From Clostridium culturomicium (GTDB lineage Bacteria; Bacillota; Clostridia; Clostridiales; Clostridiaceae): a stretch of DNA of 64,000 nucleotides. Both the position numbers and the translations under genes were made by a program. Below are positions 7,966-17,289 of this stretch, one piece after another. The first letter of the stretch is position 1, and every line of letters starts with the position of its first letter. The notes below the pieces were generated by a model. That model had not been told where the DNA came from and did no database searches. It saw only the letters and a program-made list of their open reading frames with translations. The stretch spans positions 423,033 through 487,032 of the forward strand of contig NZ_CCXK01000016.1 in NCBI RefSeq assembly GCF_000821305.1. The letters are read 5' to 3'.

Positions 7966-9768
7966 TTATTGCTCTTCTTTTTCAGCTTTCTCTACCTTGC
8001 TGATTTCTATTCCAAGATCAACAAGCTGCTTATTATCAACAACATTTGGAGCCTCACTCATTGGACAGTACGCATTTTGGTTTTTAGGGAAGGTAATAAC
8101 ATCTTTAATGTTATCTGTTCCTGCTAAGAACATTACCATTCTATCAAGACCATATGCAAGTCCGCCGTGTGGAGGTGGACCATATTTGAAGGCCTCTAAT
8201 AAGAATCCAAATCTCTCCCATGCACTTTCATCACTGAAGCCAAGAAGGTTGAAGATTCTTTGTTGAAGATTTGTATCGTGAATTCTAATACTTCCTCCAC
8301 CTAACTCTTCTCCATTAAGAACTATGTCATATGCCTTAGCACGAGCTTTTCCTGGATCGGTTTCTAAAAGTGATAAGTCTTCATCCATTGGCGCTGTGAA
8401 GGGATGGTGAAGAGCAACATATCTCTTCTCTTCTTCATCATATTCGAACATTGGGAATTCAGTAATCCAAACAAAATTAAATTCATTGTTTCCTTCAAGA
8501 ATTCCAAGTTCCTTAGCAAGCTCTAATCTTAAAGCTCCTAAAGCTTGAAGTACAACACTATCTGCATCAGCAACCATAAGAACTAAATCGCCTACCTCTG
8601 CTCCTGCAGCCTTTAATATGTTGTTCATTTCTTCCTCAGAGAAGAATTTAGCTATTGGAGATTTAATTTCTCCTTCTTTATATGCTATCCAAGCAAGTCC
8701 TTTAGCCTTGTAAGTTTTAACGAACTCACCTAACTTATCAATTTTCTTTCTTCCCATATCTGCACAGTTCTTAGCAACAATAGCTCTAACAGAACCACCA
8801 TTTTCGATAGCTCCTTTAAATACAGCAAACTCTGTTCCTTTAACTGTTTCAGTTATATCTTGAATTTCCATTCCAAATCTTAGGTCTGGCTTGTCACTAC
8901 CATATTTGCTCATTGCTTCTGCATATGGCATTCTTCTTATTGGAAGTTGGATGTCTATACCTTTAACTTCTTTGAATACTCTTTGAAGTAAGCCTTCATT
9001 TAAAGCTATAACGTCCTCTTGATCAACAAAGCTCATCTCTAAGTCTATTTGTGTAAACTCAGGCTGTCTGTTTGCTCTTAAATCCTCATCTCTGAAGCAT
9101 TTAACGATTTGGAAATACTTATCGTATCCAGAAACCATTAGAAGCTGCTTGAATATTTGTGGAGATTGTGGAAGCGCATAGAACATTCCTGGATAGTTTC
9201 TGCTTGGTACAAGATAATCTCTTGCTCCCTCTGGAGTACTCTTAGTAAGCATTGGAGTTTCCATTTCTAAGAAGCCCTGCTCATCTAAATAATCTCTAAC
9301 AATCTTAGCTGCTCTGTGTCTTATCATTAGAATTTTCTGCATATCTGGTCTTCTAAGATCAAGATATCTATATTTTAATCTAAGATTTTCATTAGCATCA
9401 AGATTTTCTTTTATGTATATTGGTGGAGTTTCTGATTCTGAAAGTATTTTAATGCTTTCACACTTCACCTCAACCATTCCTGTAGGTAAGTTAGTATTTG
9501 GAGATTCTCTTCTTATAACCTCACCTGTTACAGCAATACAATACTCTGATTTAACTAAATCTGCTTTTTCAAAAGCCTCTTTATTTATTTCTTCGCCAAA
9601 TACAAGCTGTAATAATCCTGTTCTGTCTCTTAGGTCTACAAAAACTAGACTTCCTAAATTTCTTTTTCTTTGAACCCAACCCATTACAGTGATTTTTTCA
9701 GATATATTAGATTCTCTTACTTCACCACACATGATGGTTCTCTTAAGTCCATTAAGTGATTCACCCAT
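7966..9768 (-). CDS. aspS: Aspartate--tRNA ligase
   Basis: A class II aminoacyl-tRNA synthetase that charges tRNA with aspartate (or tRNA-Asp and tRNA-Asn if non-discriminating). The N-terminal OB fold binds the anticodon (residues about 15-105). Motif 2 is FRDEDLRANRQPEFTQID near residue 217, and motif 3 is GLAYGLDRMVM near residue 530. A GAD insertion between them and the 600-residue length are typical of the bacterial form. AGGAGG precedes the ATG. It has its own promoter and terminator, so it is probably monocistronic. In related clostridia and bacilli hisS usually lies directly upstream; here that place holds hemZ. Confidence 0.97.
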   Translation of the reverse strand: MGESLNGLKRTIMCGEVRESNISEKITVMGWVQRKRNLGSLVFVDLRDRTGLLQLVFGEEINKEAFEKADLVKSEYCIAVTGEVIRRESPNTNLPTGMVEVKCESIKILSESETPPIYIKENLDANENLRLKYRYLDLRRPDMQKILMIRHRAAKIVRDYLDEQGFLEMETPMLTKSTPEGARDYLVPSRNYPGMFYALPQSPQIFKQLLMVSGYDKYFQIVKCFRDEDLRANRQPEFTQIDLEMSFVDQEDVIALNEGLLQRVFKEVKGIDIQLPIRRMPYAEAMSKYGSDKPDLRFGMEIQDITETVKGTEFAVFKGAIENGGSVRAIVAKNCADMGRKKIDKLGEFVKTYKAKGLAWIAYKEGEIKSPIAKFFSEEEMNNILKAAGAEVGDLVLMVADADSVVLQALGALRLELAKELGILEGNNEFNFVWITEFPMFEYDEEEKRYVALHHPFTAPMDEDLSLLETDPGKARAKAYDIVLNGEELGGGSIRIHDTNLQQRIFNLLGFSDESAWERFGFLLEAFKYGPPPHGGLAYGLDRMVMFLAGTDNIKDVITFPKNQNAYCPMSEAPNVVDNKQLVDLGIEISKVEKAEKEEQ

Positions 9769-9811
9769 GTAAATTCCTCCTGTTAAAAATTAAATATAAT
9801 TTACAATAAAT

Positions 9812-9840
9812 ATTATCCATCAATAGGGATGGTTTTTCAA
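9812..9840 (-). promoter_or_regulatory. Likely promoter of aspS
   Basis: TTGAAA and GATAAT are separated by 17 bases on the minus strand, about 45 bases before the aspS start. No T-box leader words are visible in the 111-base gap. Confidence 0.5.
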
Positions 9841-9879
9841 TAATTTAATGGGAACAACTTCCCGCCATTCTCTTAAATT

Positions 9880-11328
9880 CTAATATAAAGTATTCAAAAG
9901 TGCTATCTTTCTTTCTATCATTTCATCGACTCTGCTATTGTACTCCTTAACATCTTTAACATTAGCAAAGCGCTCTAAACGATTTTCATCTAGGAATACT
10001 ACCTTTGATACCCCATCAGCACCAAGAGCAATAATGGTCTGTTTTTCTTCAATCATTTGAATGTTATAAATACAGATTTTTTCATCTCTGCAATATCCCA
10101 CATTCTCCATGCTTCCAACCATATTCTTTTGTCTATACATGTAATATGGTTTCATTCCCATATCCTCTGAAAGCTTTTTAGTAGCTTCGTACATAGCATT
10201 AAGCTCATCTTGCTCAGGTACCTTATGTGTAATGTTATTTATCATATTCTCATAAAGCCTTGAACCTCTTTTTACTGATAAGCCATGGATTGTAAGATTG
10301 TCTGGATTCATTTCTAAGATTCCGGCACAGCTTCTTTTAATATCCTCTAGATTTTCTCCTGGAAGACCAACAATTAAATCCATATTGATATTATCAAAAC
10401 CAAGCTCCCTTGCAGTTTTAAAGCACTCATATACAGCTTCAGTATTATGATTTCTGCCAATAAGCTTTAAAGTTTTATCATTTAAAGTTTGAGGATTTAT
10501 GCTGATTCTGTCAACCTTATATCTTTTCATTGACTCCAGCTTTTCTTTAGTAATGCTATCAACTCTTCCGCACTCTACAGTAAATTCCTTTACTTCATTG
10601 CCTTCAACAAAAGCATGGTATATCTTACTCATTACTTCTTCGAACTCTTCATTATTAACAGAGGTAGGTGTTCCTCCACCAAAGTATACTGTTTCAATCT
10701 TTAAATTTTTACTTTTTACATATTCACTTATTGAAGCTATTTCTTTAGATAACGCTTCAATGTATTCCTTAACTAAGGATTTAGCTTTTCCAATAGGATT
10801 TGCTGTAAATGAACAGTAAACACATCTTGTAGGACAAAATGGCATACCAACATAAATACTTATGGTATTTGTGTCCTTATTCACAACACTCTTCTCGTAT
10901 TTTGCAACATCTATACAAAGTTGTGCCTTTTCCCTTGAAGCTTCATGTCTTTCTTTAAAGTGTGCTATAACAGCTTCCTCATCATATCCTTTTTCCAAAA
11001 GATCTAAGGCCTTCTTTGATGGTCTTATCCCAACTAAAGTTCCCCACGGAAGTACCTTTTGCGTTCTTTCTCTTAAATATATAAATATGCTCTTCTTAAT
11101 CTCCTCTGAAGGCTTACAGCCTTCGTTGATTTCGTAATTAAAAACTTGCTCATCATCTTTACCCTTAATAAGAACTCTGTCCCTCTCTATATCGATAGCT
11201 AGGTCCCAATCCTCGTCACCGAAGTCTATATCAATAAAGCTGAAGAATAAATTTATCATTAAAAACACATCATATCTGTATTTCATATCACTAAGCTTTA
11301 TTTTTATAGCTTTTATATTGTTTATCAT
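9880..11328 (-). CDS. hemZ: HemZ-type radical SAM coproporphyrinogen oxidase-like protein
   Basis: A radical SAM enzyme of the HemN/HemZ group, expected to act in oxygen-independent porphyrin synthesis or a related reaction. The 4Fe-4S cluster motif is CPTRCVYC (CxxxCxxC) near residue 168, preceded by IYVGMPF. YFGGGTPT near residue 215 is the glycine-rich SAM-contact motif. About 150 N-terminal residues precede the radical SAM core, the HemZ pattern rather than HemN. The 482-residue length fits. No other haem gene is in the window. A 27-base gap separates it from the upstream hydrolase gene, so they likely share a transcript. Confidence 0.88.
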   Translation of the reverse strand: MINNIKAIKIKLSDMKYRYDVFLMINLFFSFIDIDFGDEDWDLAIDIERDRVLIKGKDDEQVFNYEINEGCKPSEEIKKSIFIYLRERTQKVLPWGTLVGIRPSKKALDLLEKGYDEEAVIAHFKERHEASREKAQLCIDVAKYEKSVVNKDTNTISIYVGMPFCPTRCVYCSFTANPIGKAKSLVKEYIEALSKEIASISEYVKSKNLKIETVYFGGGTPTSVNNEEFEEVMSKIYHAFVEGNEVKEFTVECGRVDSITKEKLESMKRYKVDRISINPQTLNDKTLKLIGRNHNTEAVYECFKTARELGFDNINMDLIVGLPGENLEDIKRSCAGILEMNPDNLTIHGLSVKRGSRLYENMINNITHKVPEQDELNAMYEATKKLSEDMGMKPYYMYRQKNMVGSMENVGYCRDEKICIYNIQMIEEKQTIIALGADGVSKVVFLDENRLERFANVKDVKEYNSRVDEMIERKIALLNTLY

Positions 11329-11355
11329 TTATATCATATCCTTATTGTTTATTAA

Positions 11356-11961
11356 CTATCTCATGAAAGGATTCATAAGCTTTTCTCTATTAATTGTACT
11401 ACTTGGTCCATGACCTGGGTGAACAGCCACTGTATCAGCTAAAGACATAAGTTTAAATTTTATGCTATGAATAATGGTATCATAATCTCCACCTGCTAAG
11501 TCAGTTCTTCCTATAGAACCTGCAAATAAAGTATCTCCAGTGAATATATCATTTTCAACTAATAAGCAGATTCCGCCTGGAGTGTGTCCTGGTGTCTCTA
11601 TAACAGTCATAGTATGACCTCCAAATTTAAGCGTGTCTCCATCCTTTAAAAGAATATCTGCACCGCCATCTGGAAGTGGTCCATAATACATTGCTCCTTT
11701 TAAAACCATCTCATTATCTTCAAATCCAATTGCTACTGGTGCTCCCACTATACTCTTAAGTTCTTCAACACCTGTAGTATGGTCAAAGTGACCATGAGTT
11801 AAAACAATATATTTTACAGTTGCTCCAAATTGATTTAAGGCTTTACATATATCATCTACATCTCCACCTGGATCTAACACTACTGCTTCTCTTGTTTCTT
11901 CGTCAAATACTATATAACAATTAGCTGCATTAACTCCAGCCATAACTCTTTTTATAATCAT
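11356..11961 (-). CDS. MBL-fold metallo-hydrolase
   Basis: A single-domain metallo-beta-lactamase-fold hydrolase of 201 residues, similar to glyoxalase II-like proteins. The metal motif HGHFDH (HxHxDH) is near residue 56; further ligands are the histidine in ETPGHTPGG, the aspartate in FTGDTLF and a C-terminal histidine (VHPGHGP). There is no C-terminal glyoxalase II recognition domain. AGGAG precedes the ATG. It sits between dtd and hemZ in a co-directional run, an arrangement common in clostridia. Its substrate is unknown; thioester hydrolysis is the usual guess. Confidence 0.85.
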   Translation of the reverse strand: MIIKRVMAGVNAANCYIVFDEETREAVVLDPGGDVDDICKALNQFGATVKYIVLTHGHFDHTTGVEELKSIVGAPVAIGFEDNEMVLKGAMYYGPLPDGGADILLKDGDTLKFGGHTMTVIETPGHTPGGICLLVENDIFTGDTLFAGSIGRTDLAGGDYDTIIHSIKFKLMSLADTVAVHPGHGPSSTINREKLMNPFMR

Positions 11962-12033
11962 ACTATCATTCTCCTATTCAACCTCTAAAACCTTGTAAAT
12001 AAAATCTATTCTAAAATTCTGTCTAGGATACTA

Positions 12034-12483
12034 TTAAAAGTCTTTTTTACTTTCTAATAATAAAGTTACAGGACCATCATTGATAATTTCAACCTTCATA
12101 TCTGCTCCAAATTCTCCTGTCTGAAGGTTTGGCACCTCTTTTCTAAATGCTTCAACAAGTTCATTATAAAGTTCAACGGCTTTTTCTCCGCCTTGAGCCT
12201 TCATAAAATCTGGTCTCTTACCTTTTCTACAGTCACCATATAAAGTAAATTGCGATATAACAAGCAGTTCTCCGCCTATATCTTGAAGTGAAAAATTCAT
12301 TCTCTCAGCTTCATCTTCAAATATTCTCATTCCAAGAACTTTTCTTACAATGTAATCTATATCTTCTTTTGTATCTTCTTTGCTGATTCCAACTAAAAGG
12401 TTAATTCCTTTTCCTATTTCCCCTATAACCTTATTATCAACTTCAACTTTAGATGATTTAACTCTTTGAACTACTGCTCTCAC
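12034..12483 (-). CDS. dtd: D-aminoacyl-tRNA deacylase
   Basis: Cleaves D-amino acids (and glycine mischarged on tRNA-Ala) from tRNA. The two family signatures are clear: LLVISQFTLYGDCRKGKRPDF near residue 80 and the C-terminal NDGPVTLLLES holding the cross-subunit Gly-Pro motif. The length of 149 is normal. The start codon is GTG with GAGGGAG upstream. It follows rel by 18 bases, so the two are almost certainly co-transcribed, as in many Firmicutes. Confidence 0.95.
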   Translation of the reverse strand: MRAVVQRVKSSKVEVDNKVIGEIGKGINLLVGISKEDTKEDIDYIVRKVLGMRIFEDEAERMNFSLQDIGGELLVISQFTLYGDCRKGKRPDFMKAQGGEKAVELYNELVEAFRKEVPNLQTGEFGADMKVEIINDGPVTLLLESKKDF

Positions 12484-12501
12484 AATAACACTCCCTCTTC
12501 A

Positions 12502-14670
12502 TTAATACTTCTTTCTATAAACTTCAGTTACATCCTGAATCTTTCTAAGTCTAGCTAAAATTTCTTTTAAATGCTCTATACTAGTAATATTAACCTTTAA
12601 TTCTATGGTAGCCAAGCCATATCTATTTGTGTTTGCACTAATAGATAAAATATTAACCTTCATGTTTCCTAGAATTTCAATAGCTTCAGTGAGTATCCCC
12701 TGTCTGTCTTCTGCTTTAATTTCAATATCAGCAGTGTAACGGTCTTTACTAGATTTACCCCAAGAAACATCTACTATTTTATGTGGCTCTGTCTCTTGTA
12801 ATGCTATTATATTTTTACAGTCACTTCTATGAATAGATACACCTTTTCCTCTAGTTATATATCCAGTTATGTTATCTCCAAATACGGGGCTGCAGCAACG
12901 TGCAAATCTAACCTGAATGTTAGTCATATCTTTAACTGTTACCCCTGAATCATTAGTAACCTTTTTCTTTTTATTAACTTTTTCTTCTTCAACAAAGGTT
13001 AATTCACTTATTTTAAGTTTCTTAGAGTGCTCCTTATCATAAGCATCCTTAAGCTTTGTAAGCATACTTGCTGGATTTATATCTCCAATTCCCACTCCAT
13101 GGTATAAATCTTCCATGGATTTAAGATTATATCTTCTTATACTTTTTTCAATTATATCTTCATTGAAAATCTGACTAAAGGTGCAATTTACCTTTTTACA
13201 CTCTTTATCAATAATTTCTTTTCCTTTAGCGATGGTTTCTTCTCTATTTGCTTTTTTAAACCATTGTCTAATTTTACTTTTTGCCTGATTGCTTTTAACA
13301 ATCTTCAACCAATCTATACTAGGTCCTCTTCCATTAGTTGTAGTAATAACTTCAACTATTTCCCCCGTCTTAAGCTTATACTCAAGAGGCACAATCTTAC
13401 CATTAACTTTTGCTCCAGCACATTTATGGCCAACGGCCGTATGTATTGCATAAGCAAAATCTAAAGGTGTTGATTCATATGGAAGAGGAATTACATCTCC
13501 CTTTGGTGTAAATACAAAAACTTCATCAGAAAACAAGTCGATTTTAAAACCTTCCATGAATTCTTCTGCATCTGCTGTTTCACCCTGCCATTCCAGCATT
13601 TCTCTAAGCCATGAAAGCCTAGAATCAAGTGAATCATCCTGACTATTTTCTTTATACTTCCAGTGTGCTGCAATACCATATTCTGCAGTTCTGTGCATAT
13701 CAAAAGTTCTTATTTGAATTTCGAAAGGCTTTCCAAAAGGCCCTATCACTGTAGAGTGTAATGATTGATACATATTAGGTTTAGGCATTGCTATATAATC
13801 CTTAAACCTACCAGGTATAGGCTTATACATTGTATGTACTATTCCAAGTGCAGCATAACAGCTACCGATGTCCTCTACTAAAATCCTCACTGCTGTTAAA
13901 TCAAATATCTGGTCAATAGTTTTGTGGCTCTTAATCATTTTTCTATATATACTATAGAAATGTTTAGGTCTTCCCTCGATATCTGCTTCAATTCCGCCCA
14001 TAGTAAGGTTTAATTTAAGTTGAGATATAATATGGCTTATCTGCTCTTCTCTTTCAGTTCTTTTTTCTGCAATAACTTTCACTAAATCATAATATTCCGT
14101 TGGCTCTAAGTATCTTAATGCTAAATCCTCAAGCTCCCACTTAATTTTAGAAATACCAAGTCTATGTGCAAGCGGTGCATATATGTCTAAAACCTCTTTA
14201 GCCTTTTCCTTCTGATTAGCTTCTGGCATATATTTTAACGTTCTCATGTTATGTAGTCTATCTGCAAGCTTAATAAGTATAACCCTAATATCCCTTGCCA
14301 TGGCAAGAAGCATCTTACGAACATTATCCGCCTGCTGCTCTTCTTTAGTCTTATACTTAAATTTACCAAGCTTAGTAACACCCTCAACAAGATTTGCAAT
14401 TTCTACTGAAAACAAGTCACAAATCTGTTCATATGTATATTCTGTATCTTCAATTACGTCATGTAGAAGCCCTGCAACTATGGTTGAAGTATCGAGCCCA
14501 AGTTCTGCAAGAATACAAGCAACCTCCACTGGATGGATAATATAAGGCTCTCCTGACACTCTTTTTTGATCTTTGTGGGCATTCATTGCAAGCTCATAAG
14601 CCTTATTTACTAGGTTTATATCTACATTATGACAATTGCTATTAATTTTTTCTATCAATCTATCAATCAT
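12502..14670 (-). CDS. rel: Bifunctional (p)ppGpp synthetase/hydrolase
   Basis: The long RSH stringent-response enzyme, 722 residues. The N-terminal HD hydrolase domain has HDVIEDT near residue 69. The synthetase domain follows, with RPKHFYSIYRKM near residue 240 and the substrate region HTMYKPIPGRFKDYIAMPK. A TGS domain (near 390-450) and a C-terminal ACT domain (about 645-720) complete it. Since the hydrolase motif is intact, it should both make and degrade the alarmone. The order apt-rel-dtd is the usual one in Firmicutes. AGGAG lies upstream of the ATG, and a GC-rich hairpin lies in the 104-base gap to apt. Confidence 0.96.
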   Translation of the reverse strand: MIDRLIEKINSNCHNVDINLVNKAYELAMNAHKDQKRVSGEPYIIHPVEVACILAELGLDTSTIVAGLLHDVIEDTEYTYEQICDLFSVEIANLVEGVTKLGKFKYKTKEEQQADNVRKMLLAMARDIRVILIKLADRLHNMRTLKYMPEANQKEKAKEVLDIYAPLAHRLGISKIKWELEDLALRYLEPTEYYDLVKVIAEKRTEREEQISHIISQLKLNLTMGGIEADIEGRPKHFYSIYRKMIKSHKTIDQIFDLTAVRILVEDIGSCYAALGIVHTMYKPIPGRFKDYIAMPKPNMYQSLHSTVIGPFGKPFEIQIRTFDMHRTAEYGIAAHWKYKENSQDDSLDSRLSWLREMLEWQGETADAEEFMEGFKIDLFSDEVFVFTPKGDVIPLPYESTPLDFAYAIHTAVGHKCAGAKVNGKIVPLEYKLKTGEIVEVITTTNGRGPSIDWLKIVKSNQAKSKIRQWFKKANREETIAKGKEIIDKECKKVNCTFSQIFNEDIIEKSIRRYNLKSMEDLYHGVGIGDINPASMLTKLKDAYDKEHSKKLKISELTFVEEEKVNKKKKVTNDSGVTVKDMTNIQVRFARCCSPVFGDNITGYITRGKGVSIHRSDCKNIIALQETEPHKIVDVSWGKSSKDRYTADIEIKAEDRQGILTEAIEILGNMKVNILSISANTNRYGLATIELKVNITSIEHLKEILARLRKIQDVTEVYRKKY

Positions 14671-14693
14671 CGTAATACACTCCTAAAACTAAA

Positions 14694-14715
14694 GGCTGGT
14701 TATAAAGAACCAGCC
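14694..14715 (-). terminator. Hairpin between apt and rel, weak terminator or attenuator
   Basis: Eight-bp arms GGCTGGTT/AACCAGCC around a 6-base loop, followed on the minus strand by TTTAGTTTT. It may stop or dampen read-through from apt into rel. Confidence 0.55.
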
Positions 14716-14774
14716 ATCTATTAAATCTCTTAATAATTATATCTTAGAACCTCAATTATTGCAATTTACCTTTA

Positions 14775-15296
14775 TTAGAATTCGTAATCTATAACAGACA
14801 TAATATCGTACCCTGCTATTTTATCTCTTCCATTTAATCCTGTTAATTCTATTAAAAAATCAATGGCAACAACTTCTCCACCTGACTGTTCTATTAACTT
14901 AGCAACAGCAGCAACCGTTCCTCCTGTCGCAAGTAAATCATCAATAATTGCAACTCTTTGTCCTGGCTTTATTGCATCCTTATGAATTTCTAAAGTATCA
15001 CTACCGTACTCTAAATCATATGAGCTTTGGATAGTTTCAAACGGAAGCTTGCCTGGCTTTCTAACTGGTACAAACCCTGCTCCTAGTGCATAAGCAACTG
15101 GTACTCCAAATAAGAATCCTCTTGCTTCAGGTCCAACAATTATATCTATGTTTTTATCCTTTAAGTGATTTTTAAATATATCTATTGCTTCTTTTAAAGC
15201 TTCTCCATCCTGTAATAATGTCGTTACGTCTTTAAAGCTTATTCCTTCCTTAGGAAATCCCTCTATTACTCTTACCTTCTCCTTTAAATCCATCAT
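14775..15296 (-). CDS. apt: Adenine phosphoribosyltransferase
   Basis: Converts adenine and PRPP to AMP in purine salvage. The PRPP-binding motif VAIIDDLLATGGTV is near residue 118-131, and the adenine-side segment GPEARGFLFG near residue 56. The length of about 172 is usual. Two ATGs in tandem follow GGAGGAATA; the second (15293) has the better spacing, so the exact start is uncertain by one codon. Together with the SAM-hydrolase genes elsewhere in the window, it shows capacity for adenine/adenosine salvage, though the two loci are not linked. Confidence 0.95.
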   Translation of the reverse strand: MMDLKEKVRVIEGFPKEGISFKDVTTLLQDGEALKEAIDIFKNHLKDKNIDIIVGPEARGFLFGVPVAYALGAGFVPVRKPGKLPFETIQSSYDLEYGSDTLEIHKDAIKPGQRVAIIDDLLATGGTVAAVAKLIEQSGGEVVAIDFLIELTGLNGRDKIAGYDIMSVIDYEF

Positions 15297-15402
15297 TATT
15301 CCTCCTACCGACTAAACTAAATATTGTTTTAGTCTCAATTAAATTATATATTAATATTTATTGCTTATGCAATACCTTGAAGGAGACAATTGCCATACTT
15401 AG

Positions 15403-16251
15403 CTAGTTCTCTTTCCTTCTCATAAGCTCCTTATATAAATACTTAGAAATTTGTTTTGCTCTATAACTATCATTTGTAGTAAAAAGCTCAACTATTATCC
15501 TTGCATTATCTGGATTATTCCTTGAAATCATCTTCGGAAGCAAAGTCTTAATTCCCTCATCATAAAATTCCATTGAATCTCCATAACTTTTTTGATGCTC
15601 TTTCATTAATGCAATTACACCATAATTATTAGTCAGCTTAAGCATTTTTAAGCCTTCTTCCACAAAGAACTTATTTTCATCCTTAATTTCAACACCTGTT
15701 GTAATTATACCCATCATTACTAAATCTAAGTACTTTTTTATAGAACTTATTTTATAATAATCAGCAATTACTTCTACAAATTTATATATTAAAGAACAAG
15801 CCGTAAACTCTTTAAATGGATAGTTACACTGTGGTTGTGCTGTATTAATTGTAATACAATTATCATCTTCTAACACATAATCATGATAATCCGTCACTAT
15901 AACGTCAATATTGTTCTTTTTACATATCTCTAATTCTTCTCTAGAATTAACTCCGCATCCAACTGTTATTATTAAACTGGCACCAAAACAAAGGATATTT
16001 TCCTCAACGTCCTCTTTAATTAAATTTCGATCTTCTCTGTATGTGCTTGGTATAAAATATTCTACATCACTATTTACATATCTTAAAACTAACATTAGAA
16101 GAGAGATGGCACATATGCTATCGAAGTCATGATAGCCATATATAACTATCTTTTCCCTCTCATTGATAGCCTTTACGATTCTATTTAATGCAATATTCAT
16201 ATTTCTTAAATAAAGTGAATTACTCACTTTGCTACTTAAATTATACTCCAT
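15403..16251 (-). CDS. Short, degenerate RecJ-like DHH protein
   Basis: Resembles only the N-terminal DHH domain of RecJ. The equivalent of motif I reads YGYHDFDS (residues 38-45), keeping Asp42 and Asp44. The motif II aspartate is replaced by glycine (VGCG, 97-100). The DHH triplet is Asp121-Tyr122-His123, and the motif IV aspartate seems to be missing (GIITTG, 181-186). The DHHA1 half with its GGGH motif is absent, giving 282 residues instead of the 560 or more of RecJ. The gene occupies the place between secF and apt where clostridia, as I recall, carry recJ. It has a good GGAGGAG site and no internal stops, so it is a maintained gene rather than debris. It is likely non-catalytic or altered in activity. 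Confidence 0.65.
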   Translation of the reverse strand: MEYNLSSKVSNSLYLRNMNIALNRIVKAINEREKIVIYGYHDFDSICAISLLMLVLRYVNSDVEYFIPSTYREDRNLIKEDVEENILCFGASLIITVGCGVNSREELEICKKNNIDVIVTDYHDYVLEDDNCITINTAQPQCNYPFKEFTACSLIYKFVEVIADYYKISSIKKYLDLVMMGIITTGVEIKDENKFFVEEGLKMLKLTNNYGVIALMKEHQKSYGDSMEFYDEGIKTLLPKMISRNNPDNARIIVELFTTNDSYRAKQISKYLYKELMRRKEN

Positions 16252-16331
16252 ATGCTCTCCTCCAAATTAATAGAAAACACATATATTATAATTTAAATCA
16301 GGCAATAATACAAATAATTTCTCATAAAAAA

Positions 16332-16362
16332 GGTGAAAAACATCGTAAAATGTTTTTCACCC
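16332..16362 (-). terminator. Terminator of the secD-secF operon
   Basis: GGTGAAAAACAT paired with ATGTTTTTCACC around CGTAAA, then CCTTTTTTAT on the minus strand. It separates secDF from the DHH gene. Confidence 0.85.
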
Positions 16363-16398
16363 TCGAAATTTGTCCATATTTCATGGTTTTTACTGGTT

Positions 16399-17289
16399 TT
16401 AAGCTACACCATTACTAATTTTAGCCTTTTTTTTAGCTTTAGCATTTTTAAATATTACCCATAATGGAGAAGCAATAAAGATTGATGAATAAGCACCACT
16501 TGCTATACCAATTATTAAAGGTAATGAGAATGGTCTTATAGCTGGTACAAATATAAATAGACAAGTAATTGTTATTAAAGTTGTAATAGATGTATTTATA
16601 CTTCTAGTTATACAAGCTTTTATACTCATATTAGCAACTTCTGCAGGAGAAGCTTTTAAGTGCTTCTTACGATTTTCTCTGATTCTATCAAATACAACTA
16701 TAGTATCGTTTATAGAATATCCTACGATTGTAAGTATAGCTGCTATAAATGGAGTATTAATTTGTATCCCTAATACGGCATATACAGCTAAAGTTACTAA
16801 AATATCATGAAGAAGAGCTATAATAGCTGCCATGGCAAAACTGAACTCAAATCTTATAGAAATATATATAAGCATTCCTATACTTGCAACTATAACTACT
16901 AGGAAAGCATTATTTTGAAGTTCTTTTCCTACAGTAGCTCCAATTGTTTCTGTTTGATAAGAACCATCTTCTAGAGAATACTTCTCAGTAATTTTGCCAA
17001 TAAGACTACTTACTTGAGTTTCATCTAAAACGCCTTCTTGAATAACAATTTCTAATTCTTCACCATCGTTAATTACTTTTGAAGAGTACTTTCCAGCTGC
17101 AAACTCATCTATTATTTTATCAACATCACCTTTAACAAAGTCTTGATTCATTTGAACAGTGATTTGTGTACCGCCTTTAAAGTCTATACCATAGTTTAAG
17201 CCTTTGAACATCATAAAGCCAACGCCAATAAGTATTACCACTAAAGATATAGAAAACCAAATTTTAGTTTTTTCTATTATTTTATTCAT
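16399..17289 (-). CDS. secF: Protein translocase subunit SecF
   Basis: Partner of SecD in the proton-driven complex that helps late steps of Sec export. Six hydrophobic helices, with the first near residue 15. The motif GIDFKGGTQI follows the first helix, and the membrane region carries VGYSINDTIVVFDRIRE near residue 195. The start at 17289 is chosen because AAAGGAGG precedes it; a longer frame has no site. It overlaps the end of secD by 8 bases, indicating translational coupling. About 296 residues, normal for a stand-alone SecF. Confidence 0.95.
   Translation of the reverse strand: MNKIIEKTKIWFSISLVVILIGVGFMMFKGLNYGIDFKGGTQITVQMNQDFVKGDVDKIIDEFAAGKYSSKVINDGEELEIVIQEGVLDETQVSSLIGKITEKYSLEDGSYQTETIGATVGKELQNNAFLVVIVASIGMLIYISIRFEFSFAMAAIIALLHDILVTLAVYAVLGIQINTPFIAAILTIVGYSINDTIVVFDRIRENRKKHLKASPAEVANMSIKACITRSINTSITTLITITCLFIFVPAIRPFSLPLIIGIASGAYSSIFIASPLWVIFKNAKAKKKAKISNGVA

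Noticed and set aside
9769..9879. A T-box leader for aspS
   Set aside because: The conserved T-box antiterminator words are absent and the gap is too short for the usual leader.
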